Notes: a model not told the origin generated them from the letters alone. A stretch of DNA of 64,000 nt from Novipirellula caenicola (GCF_039545035.1 NZ_BAABRO010000001.1:310001-374000); one strand, 5' to 3'. Counted from the first letter of the stretch, positions 27,947 to 36,591 are shown. Program-made: numbers and translations.

Positions 27947-28668
27947 TGGATTCGGACTCGCAAACTCGATTGGCCGAGAACTGGCGAGCGGTCCAGCAGG
28001 ACGTGCAAGCTGCCGTGACCGCAGCAAATCGCCCAGACGACTCGGTCACCATCATCGGCGTTACCAAATACGTTGATGCCGAAACCACATTGGCGCTTGT
28101 CAACGCAGGCTGCCGAGTGCTTGGTGAAAACCGCCCGCAAGTGCTTTGGAAGAAAAATGAAGAAGTCGCTTTTCCCGACGACGTACAGTGGCACTTGATT
28201 GGTCATTTGCAGCGGAACAAGCTTCGTCGATCGCTGCCGTTTCGTCCAATGATCCATTCAGTCGACAGTCCTCGATTGCTGACCGCGATTGTCGAAGAAG
28301 CGGCCGCGCAGCAGATTCCGACCAAAGTTTTATTGGAGGTGAATATCAGTGGCGAGGAGGCGAAGACGGGGCTGAAGCCACAGGAACTGCGACCGATGAT
28401 CGAGTCGCACCTTGGTTCGTCCGAGTCGGGTGAGGTTGAGATCGTTGGTTTGATGGCGATGGCGGGTTGGGGCACCGACGCGGACGCTGCCCGCCAACAA
28501 TTTGCAGCGACACGGCAACTAAGAGACGAATTACAGCAGCAGACCGGCGTCGCGTTACCCGAGTTATCGATGGGGATGAGCGGCGATTTCGCCGCCGCGA
28601 TCGCCGAAGGCGCCACCATGGTCCGCATCGGCTCCCGCCTCTTCGAAGGCTTCCTGCCAACCCCCTAA
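27943..28668 (+). CDS. YggS/PLPBP-family pyridoxal phosphate homeostasis protein
   Basis: A 241-residue alanine-racemase-fold protein. The PLP lysine lies in TIIGVTKYVD. Other family landmarks are VLGENRPQ, WHLIGHLQRNKLRR, IHSVDSPRLL, VLLEVNISGEEAKTGL, LMAMAGWG, LSMGMSGDFAAAIAEGATMV and RIGSRLFEG. It binds PLP and buffers its free pool and has no known enzymatic activity. The start is either the ATG at 27943, overlapping the stop of the upstream gene as ATGA, or the next codon. The microsatellite starts three bases after its stop. Confidence 0.93.
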   Translation: MMDSDSQTRLAENWRAVQQDVQAAVTAANRPDDSVTIIGVTKYVDAETTLALVNAGCRVLGENRPQVLWKKNEEVAFPDDVQWHLIGHLQRNKLRRSLPFRPMIHSVDSPRLLTAIVEEAAAQQIPTKVLLEVNISGEEAKTGLKPQELRPMIESHLGSSESGEVEIVGLMAMAGWGTDADAARQQFAATRQLRDELQQQTGVALPELSMGMSGDFAAAIAEGATMVRIGSRLFEGFLPTP

Positions 28669-28670
28669 GC

Positions 28671-28752
28671 CTCACTCCTCACTCCTCACTCCTCACTCCT
28701 CACTCCTCACTCCTCACTCCTGTCTCCCTGTCTCCCTGTCTCCCTGTCTCGC
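28671..28752. repeat. Heptamer (TCACTCC) and octamer (TGTCTCCC) microsatellite
   Basis: About seven copies of the heptamer, then three to four of TGTCTCCC, fill the gap between the YggS gene and modB. The same heptamer array is present at 24580-24665. Confidence 0.88.
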
Positions 28753-28783
28753 TCCCCCACATCGTGCATCAAACAAACGGCAC

Positions 28784-29632
28784 ATGAATCAACCGCCGGC
28801 CCCAACGCTCACTCCTGACGTGCGTCGCCGACGCAGCGACGCAGTGTTTTTTTGGGTGATGTCAGCCATCTCGGGCATCTTCGTCGTTCTGATCCTCTTG
28901 CTGATCGCCGCGGACGTTTGCTTTACCTCCTGGTCCGAATTCACTTCGGCACTTCGCAAACCCGAGATCCAAGCGGCGATTCGATTGACGCTGCTGACCT
29001 GCACGGTCGCCGCGATCGCGTCGGTTTGGGTCGGCACGCCACTGGGATTTTTACTGTCACGCTACAAGTTTCCCGGCCGCGTTTTGATCGACACGTTAGT
29101 CGATATCCCGATGGTCTTGCCGCCGCTGGTGCTAGGACTCAGTTTGCTGATCCTATTTCACACCCCGATCTATGGCTGGGATTTAGAGCGATTGTTCCGA
29201 GATCAAATCGGGTTGCCCATCACCTACCACTGGCCCGCCGTGGTGTTGGCCCAGTTCACGATCGCGTGCGCGTTCGCCATTCGCACAATGCGAGTCACGT
29301 TCGACCAAATCGACCCTCGCAGCGAAGACGTTGCCCGCACGCTCGGATGCACACGCGGTCAGGCGTTTTGGCAAGTCGCGTTGCCGCAAGCGTGGCGAGG
29401 GCTGATCGCGGCGATGACCATCGCATGGGCTCGGGCGATCGGCGAGTTCGGCCCGATATTGGTGTTCGCCAGTGCGACTCGGATGCAAACCGAAGTTCTA
29501 TCGACGACGGTTTACCTGGAAATCAGTGCCGGCGAGTTGGATGCTGCCGTCGCGGTTTCGCTGTTGATGGTCGCGATCGCCGTGTTGGTTTTGTTATTTC
29601 TGAGACTGCTGAACACGCGAGGCGCCCAGTGA
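28784..29632 (+). CDS. modB: Molybdate ABC transporter permease
   Basis: A 282-residue inner-membrane protein with five to six helices. It carries the ModB/CysT-type permease motif EDVARTLGCTRGQAFWQVAL ('EAA' loop) contacting the ATPase, and PMVLPPLVLGLSLLILFHTP, GEFGPILVFASATRMQTEVL and STTVYLEISAGELDAAVAVS, which are typical of molybdate permeases. It overlaps the ATPase gene by 4 bases (GTGA). A periplasmic ModA is not adjacent: the upstream neighbour is YggS and a microsatellite. Confidence 0.9.
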   Translation: MNQPPAPTLTPDVRRRRSDAVFFWVMSAISGIFVVLILLLIAADVCFTSWSEFTSALRKPEIQAAIRLTLLTCTVAAIASVWVGTPLGFLLSRYKFPGRVLIDTLVDIPMVLPPLVLGLSLLILFHTPIYGWDLERLFRDQIGLPITYHWPAVVLAQFTIACAFAIRTMRVTFDQIDPRSEDVARTLGCTRGQAFWQVALPQAWRGLIAAMTIAWARAIGEFGPILVFASATRMQTEVLSTTVYLEISAGELDAAVAVSLLMVAIAVLVLLFLRLLNTRGAQ

Positions 29633-30273
29633 TCGAGTTCTCCGATGTGAGCCTCCGCTCCGGCGACTTTGTTTTGTCGGATCTATCATTCACGCTTGCC
29701 AGCGGTGAGTATGCAGTGCTGATGGGGCGGACCGGCAGCGGCAAAACGACGATCCTTGAAGCGATCTGTGGATTGCGAGCGGTCACCCAAGGCACGATCC
29801 GGCTGGACGGTGTCGACATCACCGATTGGCTACCCGGCGATCGACAAGTCGGCTATGTGCCGCAAGACCAAGTGTTATTCCCGACGTTTACGGTTGGGGA
29901 ACATTTAGCATTCGCATTGCGGTTGCGAAAACGGTCGGCGGCAGAGGTTGCACGGCGCACGACGGAGCTAGCCGAGCTGCTCGGACTCGGTCCCCTGGTT
30001 GATCGATCGATTGCGGGGCTCAGCGGCGGTGAGCGGCAACGGGTCGCACTAGGCCGAGCGTTATCTTTCCAGCCTTCGATCTTGCTATTGGATGAACCAC
30101 TCAGTGCACTGGATAAAGAGACAAGGAGCGAGATGAGCGAGTTGTTACGGCAAGTCAAAGCGACGACCGGCGTCACCACGCTACACGTCACGCACGACCG
30201 CGAAGAAGCCGCCGCCCTAGCCGACCGCCACTTCACGCTAGTCAACGGCGAGTTCCGTAGTGGATCTTGCTAA
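29629..30273 (+). CDS. modC: Molybdate-type ABC transporter ATP-binding protein, short (no MOP domain)
   Basis: Translation from the GTG at 29629 gives 214 residues: Walker A GRTGSGKTT, the Q-loop YVPQDQVLFP, signature LSGGERQRVALGRAL, Walker B ILLLDEPLSALD and switch His HVTHD. Classical ModC proteins are about 350 residues with a C-terminal molybdate-binding MOP/TOBE region, absent here. The last codons (FRSGSC then stop) are encoded by CCGTAGTGGATCTTGCTAA, the start of the repeat unit found many times at 30570-34400. The 3' end has therefore been taken over by a dispersed repeat. Function as the ModB motor is likely; truncation of a longer ancestor is an inference. Confidence 0.85.
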   Translation: MIEFSDVSLRSGDFVLSDLSFTLASGEYAVLMGRTGSGKTTILEAICGLRAVTQGTIRLDGVDITDWLPGDRQVGYVPQDQVLFPTFTVGEHLAFALRLRKRSAAEVARRTTELAELLGLGPLVDRSIAGLSGGERQRVALGRALSFQPSILLLDEPLSALDKETRSEMSELLRQVKATTGVTTLHVTHDREEAAALADRHFTLVNGEFRSGSC

Positions 30274-31184
30274 AGATCCCGCCCCAAAACCACCGCCAAC
30301 CCCTCTCAACCGCCCCCATTCAATTACAACTCCGCATCACGGCAGGTGTTCTCTCTCGTAGACCAAAAGGCCGATTGCTCGGTCTTATTCGAACAAGAGC
30401 AAACAGAGGCAACAGAGTTACAAGTCACGTATTCTCCATCGTGCCACCTCTCCCGAGCGCAGCATGGGAGAGGTCGGACGGGCCGTCGAGGCCTCGTCCG
30501 GGTGAGGGCCTGTCTCCAGCTCACTCGCACCGCGTATCAATTCCGCATCCAGTCCGGCTCACCCCACCCTCCGTAGTGGATCTTGCTAAAGATCCCGCCT
30601 CAAAACAACCGTCAACCCCTCTCAGCCGCCCCCATTTAATCACAACTCCGCATCACAGCAGGTGTTCTCTCTCGTAGACCAAATAGGCCGATTGCTCGCA
30701 CAATTCGAACAGGAGCAAACAGAGGAAACAGAGTCACAAATCACCTCTTTCTCTGTTACCTCCCTTTCCTCCTGTTCAATGTTTTTCCCACACTCGCGCC
30801 AAGTCGTCAGATTCCTCCATTTTAAAATTTACAATTTCCAATTTAACTTTTTCAATTCCCTCCCCCCTCACTCCCAGTCACCCTCTAAAAAGCTCACCGC
30901 CACCACGAACCCACCCCACCCTTGATTCGTAACAACACCATTGCGAATTCTTTTCATTGATGGCTGCTGGACGATTTCCACAAACCCCGGTTCCCACCGC
31001 ACTTTTATTGGGGGAACGAAGGAGGGAATCGTTCGGAAATCGCTTCCGCACTTTTCTTTATTCCAATCACGTCCCCCCTTTTCCCATGAAACGACTGCGA
31101 GGAATCACGATCGACTGACGGGGTCATTGGAACGCTGCGAAGTCATTCCCGAACAATTCTTTTCATTATTGCGGGAGATTGATC
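30254..31184. repeat. Intergenic repeats: two diverged copies of the GTAGTGGATCTTGCTAAAGA unit and flanks
   Basis: Copies start at about 30257 and 30573. Each runs through CCCGCC, CTCAGCCGCC, CATCAC(A/G)GCAGGTGTTC and (C)AGAGGAAACAGAGT. Between them is a copy of the CCTCTCCC...GGGTGAGGGC repeat (30438-30510). The segment 30720-30890 (ACAAATCACCTCTTTCTCTG ... CATTTTAAAATTTACAATTT) is repeated at 34515-34640. From 30930 to 31170 I see nothing beyond the upstream region of the next gene, with GGGAG before its ATG. Confidence 0.8.
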
Positions 31185-32852
31185 ATGGCTCGCGGTTCGC
31201 AACTTCGCTCGTTGGGACGGTTTCTGTACACACAAAACCCGTTCTATCTGATCAGCTGTTTCCTCATCCTGTACGGTTTGCAAACTGCAACCGTCTCTGC
31301 CGGTGACCTCTACCAACGGTCGCTTTCGCTCAGCGGTGGCATTGCCGCCTACACTGTATTGATGGCGGTTACCTGCGTCGCCGTCATCCGGATTTGCAAA
31401 GTTTGGCAGGATGCTCGCTCGATTTTTCTTGTCGTCATCATTAGCCTCGTCGCGCTGTCGACCTCATTGGACGAATTGGCGATCATCCAGTGGAACACGG
31501 CCACCCAGATCCTGAGCATCGGATTTTTGTTTGCCGTCTTGATCAGCGAATCGGTGACTCACGCGACCAAGATCCGCTTTCCGTTTTGGTACCGCAGTTC
31601 CTACTACACGATGCTCCTGATTTTTTTCGCCGCCCCGATCGGCTTGGGCTACGCCGTCGTCCATCGCCACGACGAACTAGCGAATTGGGGAGCCCCACTG
31701 TACTCAGTTTTGGTTGCCGCCGGACTGCTAATGTTGGCACCGACCATGCCCAAAGGCCGACGGCGAGTTCGGCATAACGGGACGCCGTGGCAATGGCCCT
31801 ACTATCCGCTCAGTGCATTTGTCATCCTGATGGTGCTTGCCGCCATCCGCACCCATGCGATTTGGATGTCGTTTGGATTTCGCGGAACGCCTGTGCGGTT
31901 TGAGCCGTTTTTGTTGCTGCCGATCGCGTTTGCGATCCTGGTTCTGTTAGCCGAGATCGATGCAAAACGGCTATTTCCTCGTTTCGCCTGGGGCACCATG
32001 GCGGCCGCCCCGCTAATGCTACTCTGCGGAATGTCGCACAACGGCATGACCTACCTGCCGATTCAATCCGATTTGCGGCTTGCGTTCGGCTCAGCCAGTA
32101 CGGTGGCCATGTTGATGTTGGTCCTTTTCTATTTGTACCTAGCGGTCCGGCGAGTGGCGTACGTCGAGTATGGCGTTGTTGGGTCGATCATCGCCATGGG
32201 GATCTTCGCCGACCTGCCGCAAACCGCGCAAGCGCACGGCGTTCAGAACTGGATGTTCCTCGCCCTCGCGTCACTGATCAGTGCCGTGGTTTGCCTACGC
32301 ATCTGGCGAAGCGACATTGGCTGGTTCGCTGTCGCCGTCATCAGCAGCGTCGCCATTGTGATGGCCGGCAACACATACGACGAAACCGTTTCAGGGATAC
32401 TGTTCGCGTGCGTTTTTGCGGTGGCGTCTATGATGACGATCGGCGCGGTCTACCAGAGCGAGTTTGCGAGGCTGGTACGTCATCTATCCGCCGCCATCAT
32501 CGTCGTCACGGTTGGCGGTCTCGTCGCGTGGTATCTTAGCGGCACCGCCGACCGCCGCGTCCTGATCGGCCTCGTTGCGATCATCATCGTCGCACTGATC
32601 TACTTGCCGATCGTTCGGCGAACAGGCTGGCTGTACGTCGCCGCGGTGCCAGCGATCGGTCTCTGCGTGTTACTTTCCTGGGACGGGTACAAAGCGGGAG
32701 TGTTTCGGCAGCGCAATGTGCCGCTGCAGTCCGGTTTAACCTGTTTCGCGATCGGGCTCGCAATCACCACGATAAAAACGGGAGTGCACCGAAAACTACT
32801 CCGGTCCGCCCCGCACATCGCTTCCTCACCACGCTACAAAAGCGGCCTCTAG
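31185..32852 (+). CDS. Polytopic membrane protein of unknown function
   Basis: A 555-residue protein with about 16-18 hydrophobic segments (for example FLILYGLQTATVSAG, SIFLVVIISLVALSTS, SASTVAMLMLVLFYLYLAV, VLIGLVAIIIVALIYLPIV). I start at the ATG at 31185, preceded by GGGAGATT, rather than the TTG two codons earlier. There are no large soluble domains and no transport signature I recognise. Neighbours on both sides are repeats, so context gives no clue. Confidence 0.75.
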   Translation: MARGSQLRSLGRFLYTQNPFYLISCFLILYGLQTATVSAGDLYQRSLSLSGGIAAYTVLMAVTCVAVIRICKVWQDARSIFLVVIISLVALSTSLDELAIIQWNTATQILSIGFLFAVLISESVTHATKIRFPFWYRSSYYTMLLIFFAAPIGLGYAVVHRHDELANWGAPLYSVLVAAGLLMLAPTMPKGRRRVRHNGTPWQWPYYPLSAFVILMVLAAIRTHAIWMSFGFRGTPVRFEPFLLLPIAFAILVLLAEIDAKRLFPRFAWGTMAAAPLMLLCGMSHNGMTYLPIQSDLRLAFGSASTVAMLMLVLFYLYLAVRRVAYVEYGVVGSIIAMGIFADLPQTAQAHGVQNWMFLALASLISAVVCLRIWRSDIGWFAVAVISSVAIVMAGNTYDETVSGILFACVFAVASMMTIGAVYQSEFARLVRHLSAAIIVVTVGGLVAWYLSGTADRRVLIGLVAIIIVALIYLPIVRRTGWLYVAAVPAIGLCVLLSWDGYKAGVFRQRNVPLQSGLTCFAIGLAITTIKTGVHRKLLRSAPHIASSPRYKSGL

Positions 32853-33258
32853 CCCCCAGTAGCACAGGCTGCCAGCCTGTCAAAGTGAGATAGGCTGCAG
32901 CCTGTCATCAGCGCACCACGACAGTGTTCTACTTACAATATTCAACCTGCCGTATTCAATTCACTCACCCGCCTCAACATCACTGCAATTATCAGCAGTC
33001 GCAGCGTGCAACAAGGGCAACAACCATCATCCCCAAGTCCCGAAAGGGACGGCATGCTGTAGCCCACGGCGTGAGCCGTGGGTTACAAAACAACCCAAGA
33101 ATGAAAGCCCCGAAGGGGCGACAGGAAAGACCGACGTCTACCGCGATCGGACCCGTTATCTTGCACTCGCGCAAACGCAACACCGTCAAAAAAAAACAGG
33201 CCCGCGAATCGACGCGAATCAACGCGAATACTTGCCCCCTCTCAACGCCCTCAGCCTA
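32853..33258. repeat. Intergenic hairpin-rich repeats
   Basis: It holds CAGGCTGCCAGCCTG and AGGCTGCAGCCTG palindromes (32867-32905), the hairpin GTAGCCCACGGC-GTGA-GCCGTGGGTTAC (33059-33086) and the pair AGTCCCGAAAGGGACGGCAT / GCCCCGAAGGGGCGACA. These are short families dispersed in this genome. No gene is supported. Confidence 0.65.
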
Positions 33259-34520
33259 AGCCAAGCTCATTCAATCAGAGCAGTTGCCCACCTCGCAAAC
33301 CTGAACGAAGATTGCGCGGATAATTTGAACAGGAGCAAACAGAGGAAACAGAGTTACAAGTCACGACTTCTCCGTTCGCGACGTTTTCCGTAGTGGATCT
33401 TGCTAAAGATCCCGCTCCAAGACGACCGTTAACCGCTCTCAGCCAACCCCATTCAATCACAGCAGTTGCCCACCTCGCAAACCTGAACGTAGATTGCGCG
33501 GATAATTTGAACAGAAGCAAACAGAAGCAAACAGAAGCAAACAGAAGCAAACAGAAGCAAACAGAAGCAAACAGAGGAAACAGAGGAAACAGAGGAAACA
33601 GAGTTACAAGTCACGACTTCTCCGTTCGCGACGTTTTCCGTAGTGGATCTTGCTAAAGATCCCGCTCCAAGACGACCGTCAACCGCTCTCAGCCGACCTC
33701 ATTCAATCACAGCAGTTGCCCACCCCGCAAACCTGAACGAAGATTGCGCGGATAATTTGAACAGGAGCAAACAGAGGAAACAGAGTTGCAAGACACCACT
33801 TCTCCGTTCGCGACGTTTTTCGTAGTGGATCTTGCTAAAGATCCCGCTCCAAGACGACCGTCAACCGCTCTCAGCCGACCCCATTCAATCACAGCAGTTG
33901 CCCACCCCGCAAACCTGATCGTAGATTGCGAGGATAATTTGAACAGGAGCAAACAGAGGAAACAGAGTTACAAGACACCACTTCTCCGTTCGCGACGTTG
34001 TTCGTAGTGGATCTTGCTAAAGATCCCGCCCCAGGACGACCGTCAACCGCTCTCAGCCGACCTCATTCAATCAGAGCGGTTGCCCACCCCGCAAACCTGA
34101 CCGTAGATTGCGCGGATAATTTGAACAGGAGCAAACAGAGGAAACAGAGTTACAAGACACCACTTCTCCGTTCGCGACGTTGTTCGTAGTGGATCTTGCT
34201 AAAGATCCCGCCCCAAGACGACCGTCAACCGCTCTCAGCCGCCCCCATTCAATCACAGCAGTTGCCGACCCCGCAAACCTGAACGTAGATTGCGCGGATA
34301 ATTTGAACAGGAGCAAACAGAGGAAACAGAGTTACAAGTCACCACTTCTCCGTTCGCGACGTTTTTCGTAGTGGATCTTGCTAAAGATCCCGCTCCAAGA
34401 CGACCGTCAACCGCTCTCAGCCGACCTCATTCAATCAGAGCGGTTGCCGACCTCGCAAACCTGAACGAAGATTTCGCGGACAATTCGAACAGAAGCAAAC
34501 AGAGGAAACAGAGTCACAAA
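33259..34520. repeat. Tandem array of about seven 182-bp units
   Basis: The anchor GTAGTGGATCTTGCTAAAGA occurs at 33390, 33640, 33822, 34004, 34186 and 34368. Spacings are 250, then exactly 182 four times. The long first interval contains an expansion of the decamer AACAGAAGCA (six copies, 33509-33575) and a nonamer AACAGAGGA (three copies). Units are about 95 percent alike. Each reads through as a 60-residue frame ending at the next unit's TAG, but 182 is not a multiple of three and the frame has no ribosome-binding site, so it is not coding. A partial unit ends near 34520. Confidence 0.92.
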
Positions 34521-34651
34521 TCACCTCTTTCTCTGTTACCTCCCTTTCCTCCTGTTCAATGTTTTTCTCCCCACTCGCGTCAAGTCGTCAGCTTCATCCA
34601 TTTTAAAATTTTCAATTGTCAATTCAACTTTTTCAATCTCCCAGCCCCTCA

Positions 34652-34985
34652 CTCCGCGTGACCAAGCAACTCTTGGATCGTGCAAGTGTCGGTTTCCGCA
34701 CGCAGCAAAACGATGGCGAAAAAGACGCGGACTGACGTGCTGGTGAATTTCCGCCTGGAGGACTGCCACGTCAACTCGCACGGCTTTGGGATATTTTCGC
34801 TCCAGTGCCTTTGCATTCACCCGATTCGGCAAAGAGACGCTGGCCAAACGGTCCTGTGGAGCAGATTCCATCCCGGTTGCGGTGGCCCCACAGCAAAGGT
34901 CATCGCCCACTCCCACGGCCACTAAAAGCAGGGTGGCATTTCGGAGCACTGAATCGATTTTACCGCCGCCCTGCATCGCCGCAGC
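34652..34985 (-). pseudogene. intI: Integron integrase (IntI) remnant, frameshifted and truncated
   Basis: On the minus strand one frame reads LCCGATATGME (compare LLYGxGLRLxE of IntI), then SVSLPNRVNAKALERKYPKA, which matches the IntI-specific 'LPxALERKYPNA' stretch. The match then shifts by one base to ELTWQS (IntI 'REWxWQ'). The first frame again gives SPRLFRHRFAAC (the tyrosine-recombinase 'HxLRHSFAT' box), and the shifted frame ends TCTIQELLGHAE (IntI 'IRTIQELLGHSD'). The stretch with the catalytic Tyr is missing: after GHAE comes a stop and dispersed-repeat sequence. Several deletions and frameshifts are needed, so no active recombinase is made. Orientation, divergent from the cassettes with attI between, is as in intact integrons. 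Confidence 0.78.
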
Positions 34986-35079
34986 TTTTTTGCATGACTG
35001 CAGCACAGGTCAATGCCCCGGATGGAAAATTAAGTTACAATTTTGCTTGACCTAAGAATCGAGACCCCCATACTCGTCA

Positions 35080-35207
35080 AACGCCAACCGGCGATAACAC
35101 TCCACGTGTCACCGAGGGAGCCGAAGGTCCAACCGGCGATAACACCCTCAGGCCCCACTTATCGCCACCACAACCGGCAACAATTACTTTGTTACCCCCC
35201 TGAGCAG
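35080..35207 (+). other. Putative attI recombination site of the integron
   Basis: Between the intI remnant and the first cassette gene are three direct repeats: CAACCGGCGATAACAC at 35085-35100 and 35130-35145, and CAACCGGCAACAAT at 35171-35184. They are followed by GTTACCC at 35191-35197, which stands where the first cassette would join. attI sites of known integrons also have such direct repeats (DR1, DR2) for integrase binding and a GTT core at the cassette boundary. The assignment rests on position and structure. Confidence 0.6.
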
Positions 35208-35654
35208 ATGGAAGTCGTAGACCTTATTCGCGACGCGTTTCCAGTCCGGCCCATTCCGGATGCTGCAACCGTGGTCGAGGAAACGTACTGCGTTGAACAT
35301 CTACACGAGCTCCTCGCCGGACGCCCATGGGACGAACCGACAGTGCGCGATTACCGAATGTGCGATGACGGGTTCTCGCTGCTTACCGTTGCTGGCCTCA
35401 ACTACTATCTGCCCGGCTATTTGATCGCCAAGATCGAAGATCCCGAAACCGCTGACATCATTGGCGAATACGTAACCTATACACTGGGCGGGAAGTCTGA
35501 TTTTTGTCGAACACGAATGGCGGAACTTGGTAAATGCATGAATCCGGCGAAATGCGAGGCGATTCTCGCGTGGCTAGATTGGTACGAAGCACGTGTTACG
35601 CCTGATGCCCACATCAAACGATCGCGTGAGACCGTCAAGAACTGGGGGTGGTGA
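35208..35654 (+). CDS. Cassette gene 1: DUF6714-like protein
   Basis: The ATG at 35208 lies 10 bases after the presumed attI core; the open frame before it crosses attI and is not used. The 148-residue protein starts MEVVDLIRDAFPVRPIPDAA and contains EPTVRDYRMCDDGFSLLTVA and GLNYYLPGYLIAKIEDPE. The 'xLLTxxGxxYYLPxYLIA' pattern resembles DUF6714 proteins of unknown function. It is the first cassette after attI. Its stop codon overlaps the first arm of the following attC, as is usual for cassette genes. Confidence 0.72.
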   Translation: MEVVDLIRDAFPVRPIPDAATVVEETYCVEHLHELLAGRPWDEPTVRDYRMCDDGFSLLTVAGLNYYLPGYLIAKIEDPETADIIGEYVTYTLGGKSDFCRTRMAELGKCMNPAKCEAILAWLDWYEARVTPDAHIKRSRETVKNWGW

Positions 35655-35738
35655 CAGTCCCGTGCACCGGCGCCGGTCTTGCGAGGTTTCACGAATGGAC
35701 AATCAACTTTCCCGGCCCGGTGACGGGCGACGTTCCCC
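35649..35738 (+). other. attC site 1
   Basis: A 90-bp site: outer left arm TGGTGAC (35649), inner left CCCGTGCAC (35659-35667), inner right GGTGACGGG (35719-35727), outer right GTTCCCC (35732-35738). The inner arms pair if one G (in CCCGT-G-CAC) is left out of the helix, the extrahelical-base feature of attC. Its centre is nearly identical to attC 3. Confidence 0.8.
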
Positions 35739-35748
35739 GACTGAGACA

Positions 35749-36087
35749 GTGACCGACTACGTCACCCAAACAGACGCTGCACATCCGCGTCGCGTCATTG
35801 CAGCAATTGCAATGGCGACGCCGCCTGTTTTCGTTGCTTTGCTGTTCACAGGATTTGGAATGCAATCCGTCATTTGGTCCATAGCGGCACTTCTGATCGT
35901 ACTCCCTCCGGCAGTGCTTTACGTTTCTCGAACCGCGTTCACCGGAATTTGCCCAACGTGTGGGCAACGCATACGGTTTTCACAGCTGCAGGACCGTTTC
36001 ACCGCTGGCGACGAGTACACATACAAGTGCGATGATTGCTGTACAATCTGGCAAGCAAACATGTGGCCGGGCAGCGATGTCAGCTGA
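35749..36087 (+). CDS. Cassette gene 2: small membrane protein with Cys4 zinc-ribbon-like tail
   Basis: The frame is open from inside attC 1, so I take the first start after the recombination point, a GTG at 35749 (112 residues); an ATG at 35812 is an alternative. The protein has two membrane helices (MATPPVFVALLFTGFGMQSV and WSIAALLIVLPPAVLYV) and then a cytoplasmic zinc-ribbon-like tail with CPTCGQ and CDDCC, four Cys in two pairs. Function unknown. Confidence 0.65.
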   Translation: MTDYVTQTDAAHPRRVIAAIAMATPPVFVALLFTGFGMQSVIWSIAALLIVLPPAVLYVSRTAFTGICPTCGQRIRFSQLQDRFTAGDEYTYKCDDCCTIWQANMWPGSDVS

Positions 36088-36105
36088 TCGGTACGGCAAG
36101 AATTG

Positions 36106-36195
36106 GGCGAACCAACGGATGCACGCCGAGTCCTCGAGTGTCTCTTGGGCAATGGTTGCTCAACTCCTCGGACCGGGTGATCCTGGCCGTTCCCC
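36106..36195 (+). other. attC site 2
   Basis: 90 bp: outer arms GGCGAAC (36106-36112) and GTTCCCC (36189-36195); inner arms GGATGCAC (36117-36124) and GTGATCC (36177-36183), complementary except for one extra G in the left arm. It lies directly between two cassette genes. Confidence 0.88.
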
Positions 36196-36206
36196 CACTG
36201 AATTCC

Positions 36207-36554
36207 ATGTCTAGCTCTATCACGATGCAAAACAGTGCTGACAACATGGACGTGGTCGCGCAGGACGAAACGTTCACCGATTGCATCGCAGAAGGTTCGC
36301 ACTTCGAAGGTGCAATGCTCACTCGGGTTACGTTCACTTGCTGCGACTTGTACTGGGCATCATTTTTCATGGCCCAACTAACTAACGTAACGTTTGATCG
36401 GTGTGATCTCCGCGGTTCCGACTTCAAAGACGCCACTATGTGTGACTGCCGTTTTCTCAACTGCGACGTTAGGACTGATGCACTTGGTGGGCAAACAGAA
36501 TTTGGTGACACCGACCTCTCTACGGTACAATTTGTCAATTGTCGTGGCCGTTAG
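36207..36554 (+). CDS. Cassette gene 3: pentapeptide-repeat protein
   Basis: The ATG at 36207 stands 11 bases after the attC 2 core and gives 115 residues (the second ATG at 36225 is possible). Pentapeptide repeats (A/C-x-L/F-x-x) are seen in FTDCIAEGSHFEGAMLTRVT, FTCCDLYWASFFMAQLTNVT and FDRCDLRGSDFKDATMCDCR. These form a right-handed square beta-helix. Some such proteins bind gyrase, but nothing here shows that. Six Cys is high for a cytoplasmic protein of this size. Confidence 0.82.
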   Translation: MSSSITMQNSADNMDVVAQDETFTDCIAEGSHFEGAMLTRVTFTCCDLYWASFFMAQLTNVTFDRCDLRGSDFKDATMCDCRFLNCDVRTDALGGQTEFGDTDLSTVQFVNCRGR

Positions 36555-36591
36555 TCGCGGGATGCGGCATCAGTGCAGACCGGAAGTGAGC

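Noticed and set aside
28852-30273. One 473-codon frame covering modB and modC
   Set aside because: Its first 260 codons are an out-of-frame shadow of modB. The ABC ATPase proper starts at the GTG at 29629 that overlaps the modB stop.
33259-34520. CRISPR array
   Set aside because: Units are 182 bp with no short repeat/variable spacer pattern and no cas genes. The same holds for the 184-bp array at 23854-24538.
33393-34661. Series of 60-96 codon frames beginning VDLAKDPAP
   Set aside because: They are translations of the 182-bp repeat, the period is not a multiple of three, and there are no ribosome-binding sites.
34536-35006. A 156-codon minus-strand gene
   Set aside because: IntI similarity moves between two frames within it, and its end runs through a dispersed repeat, so it is a decayed integrase, not an intact gene.
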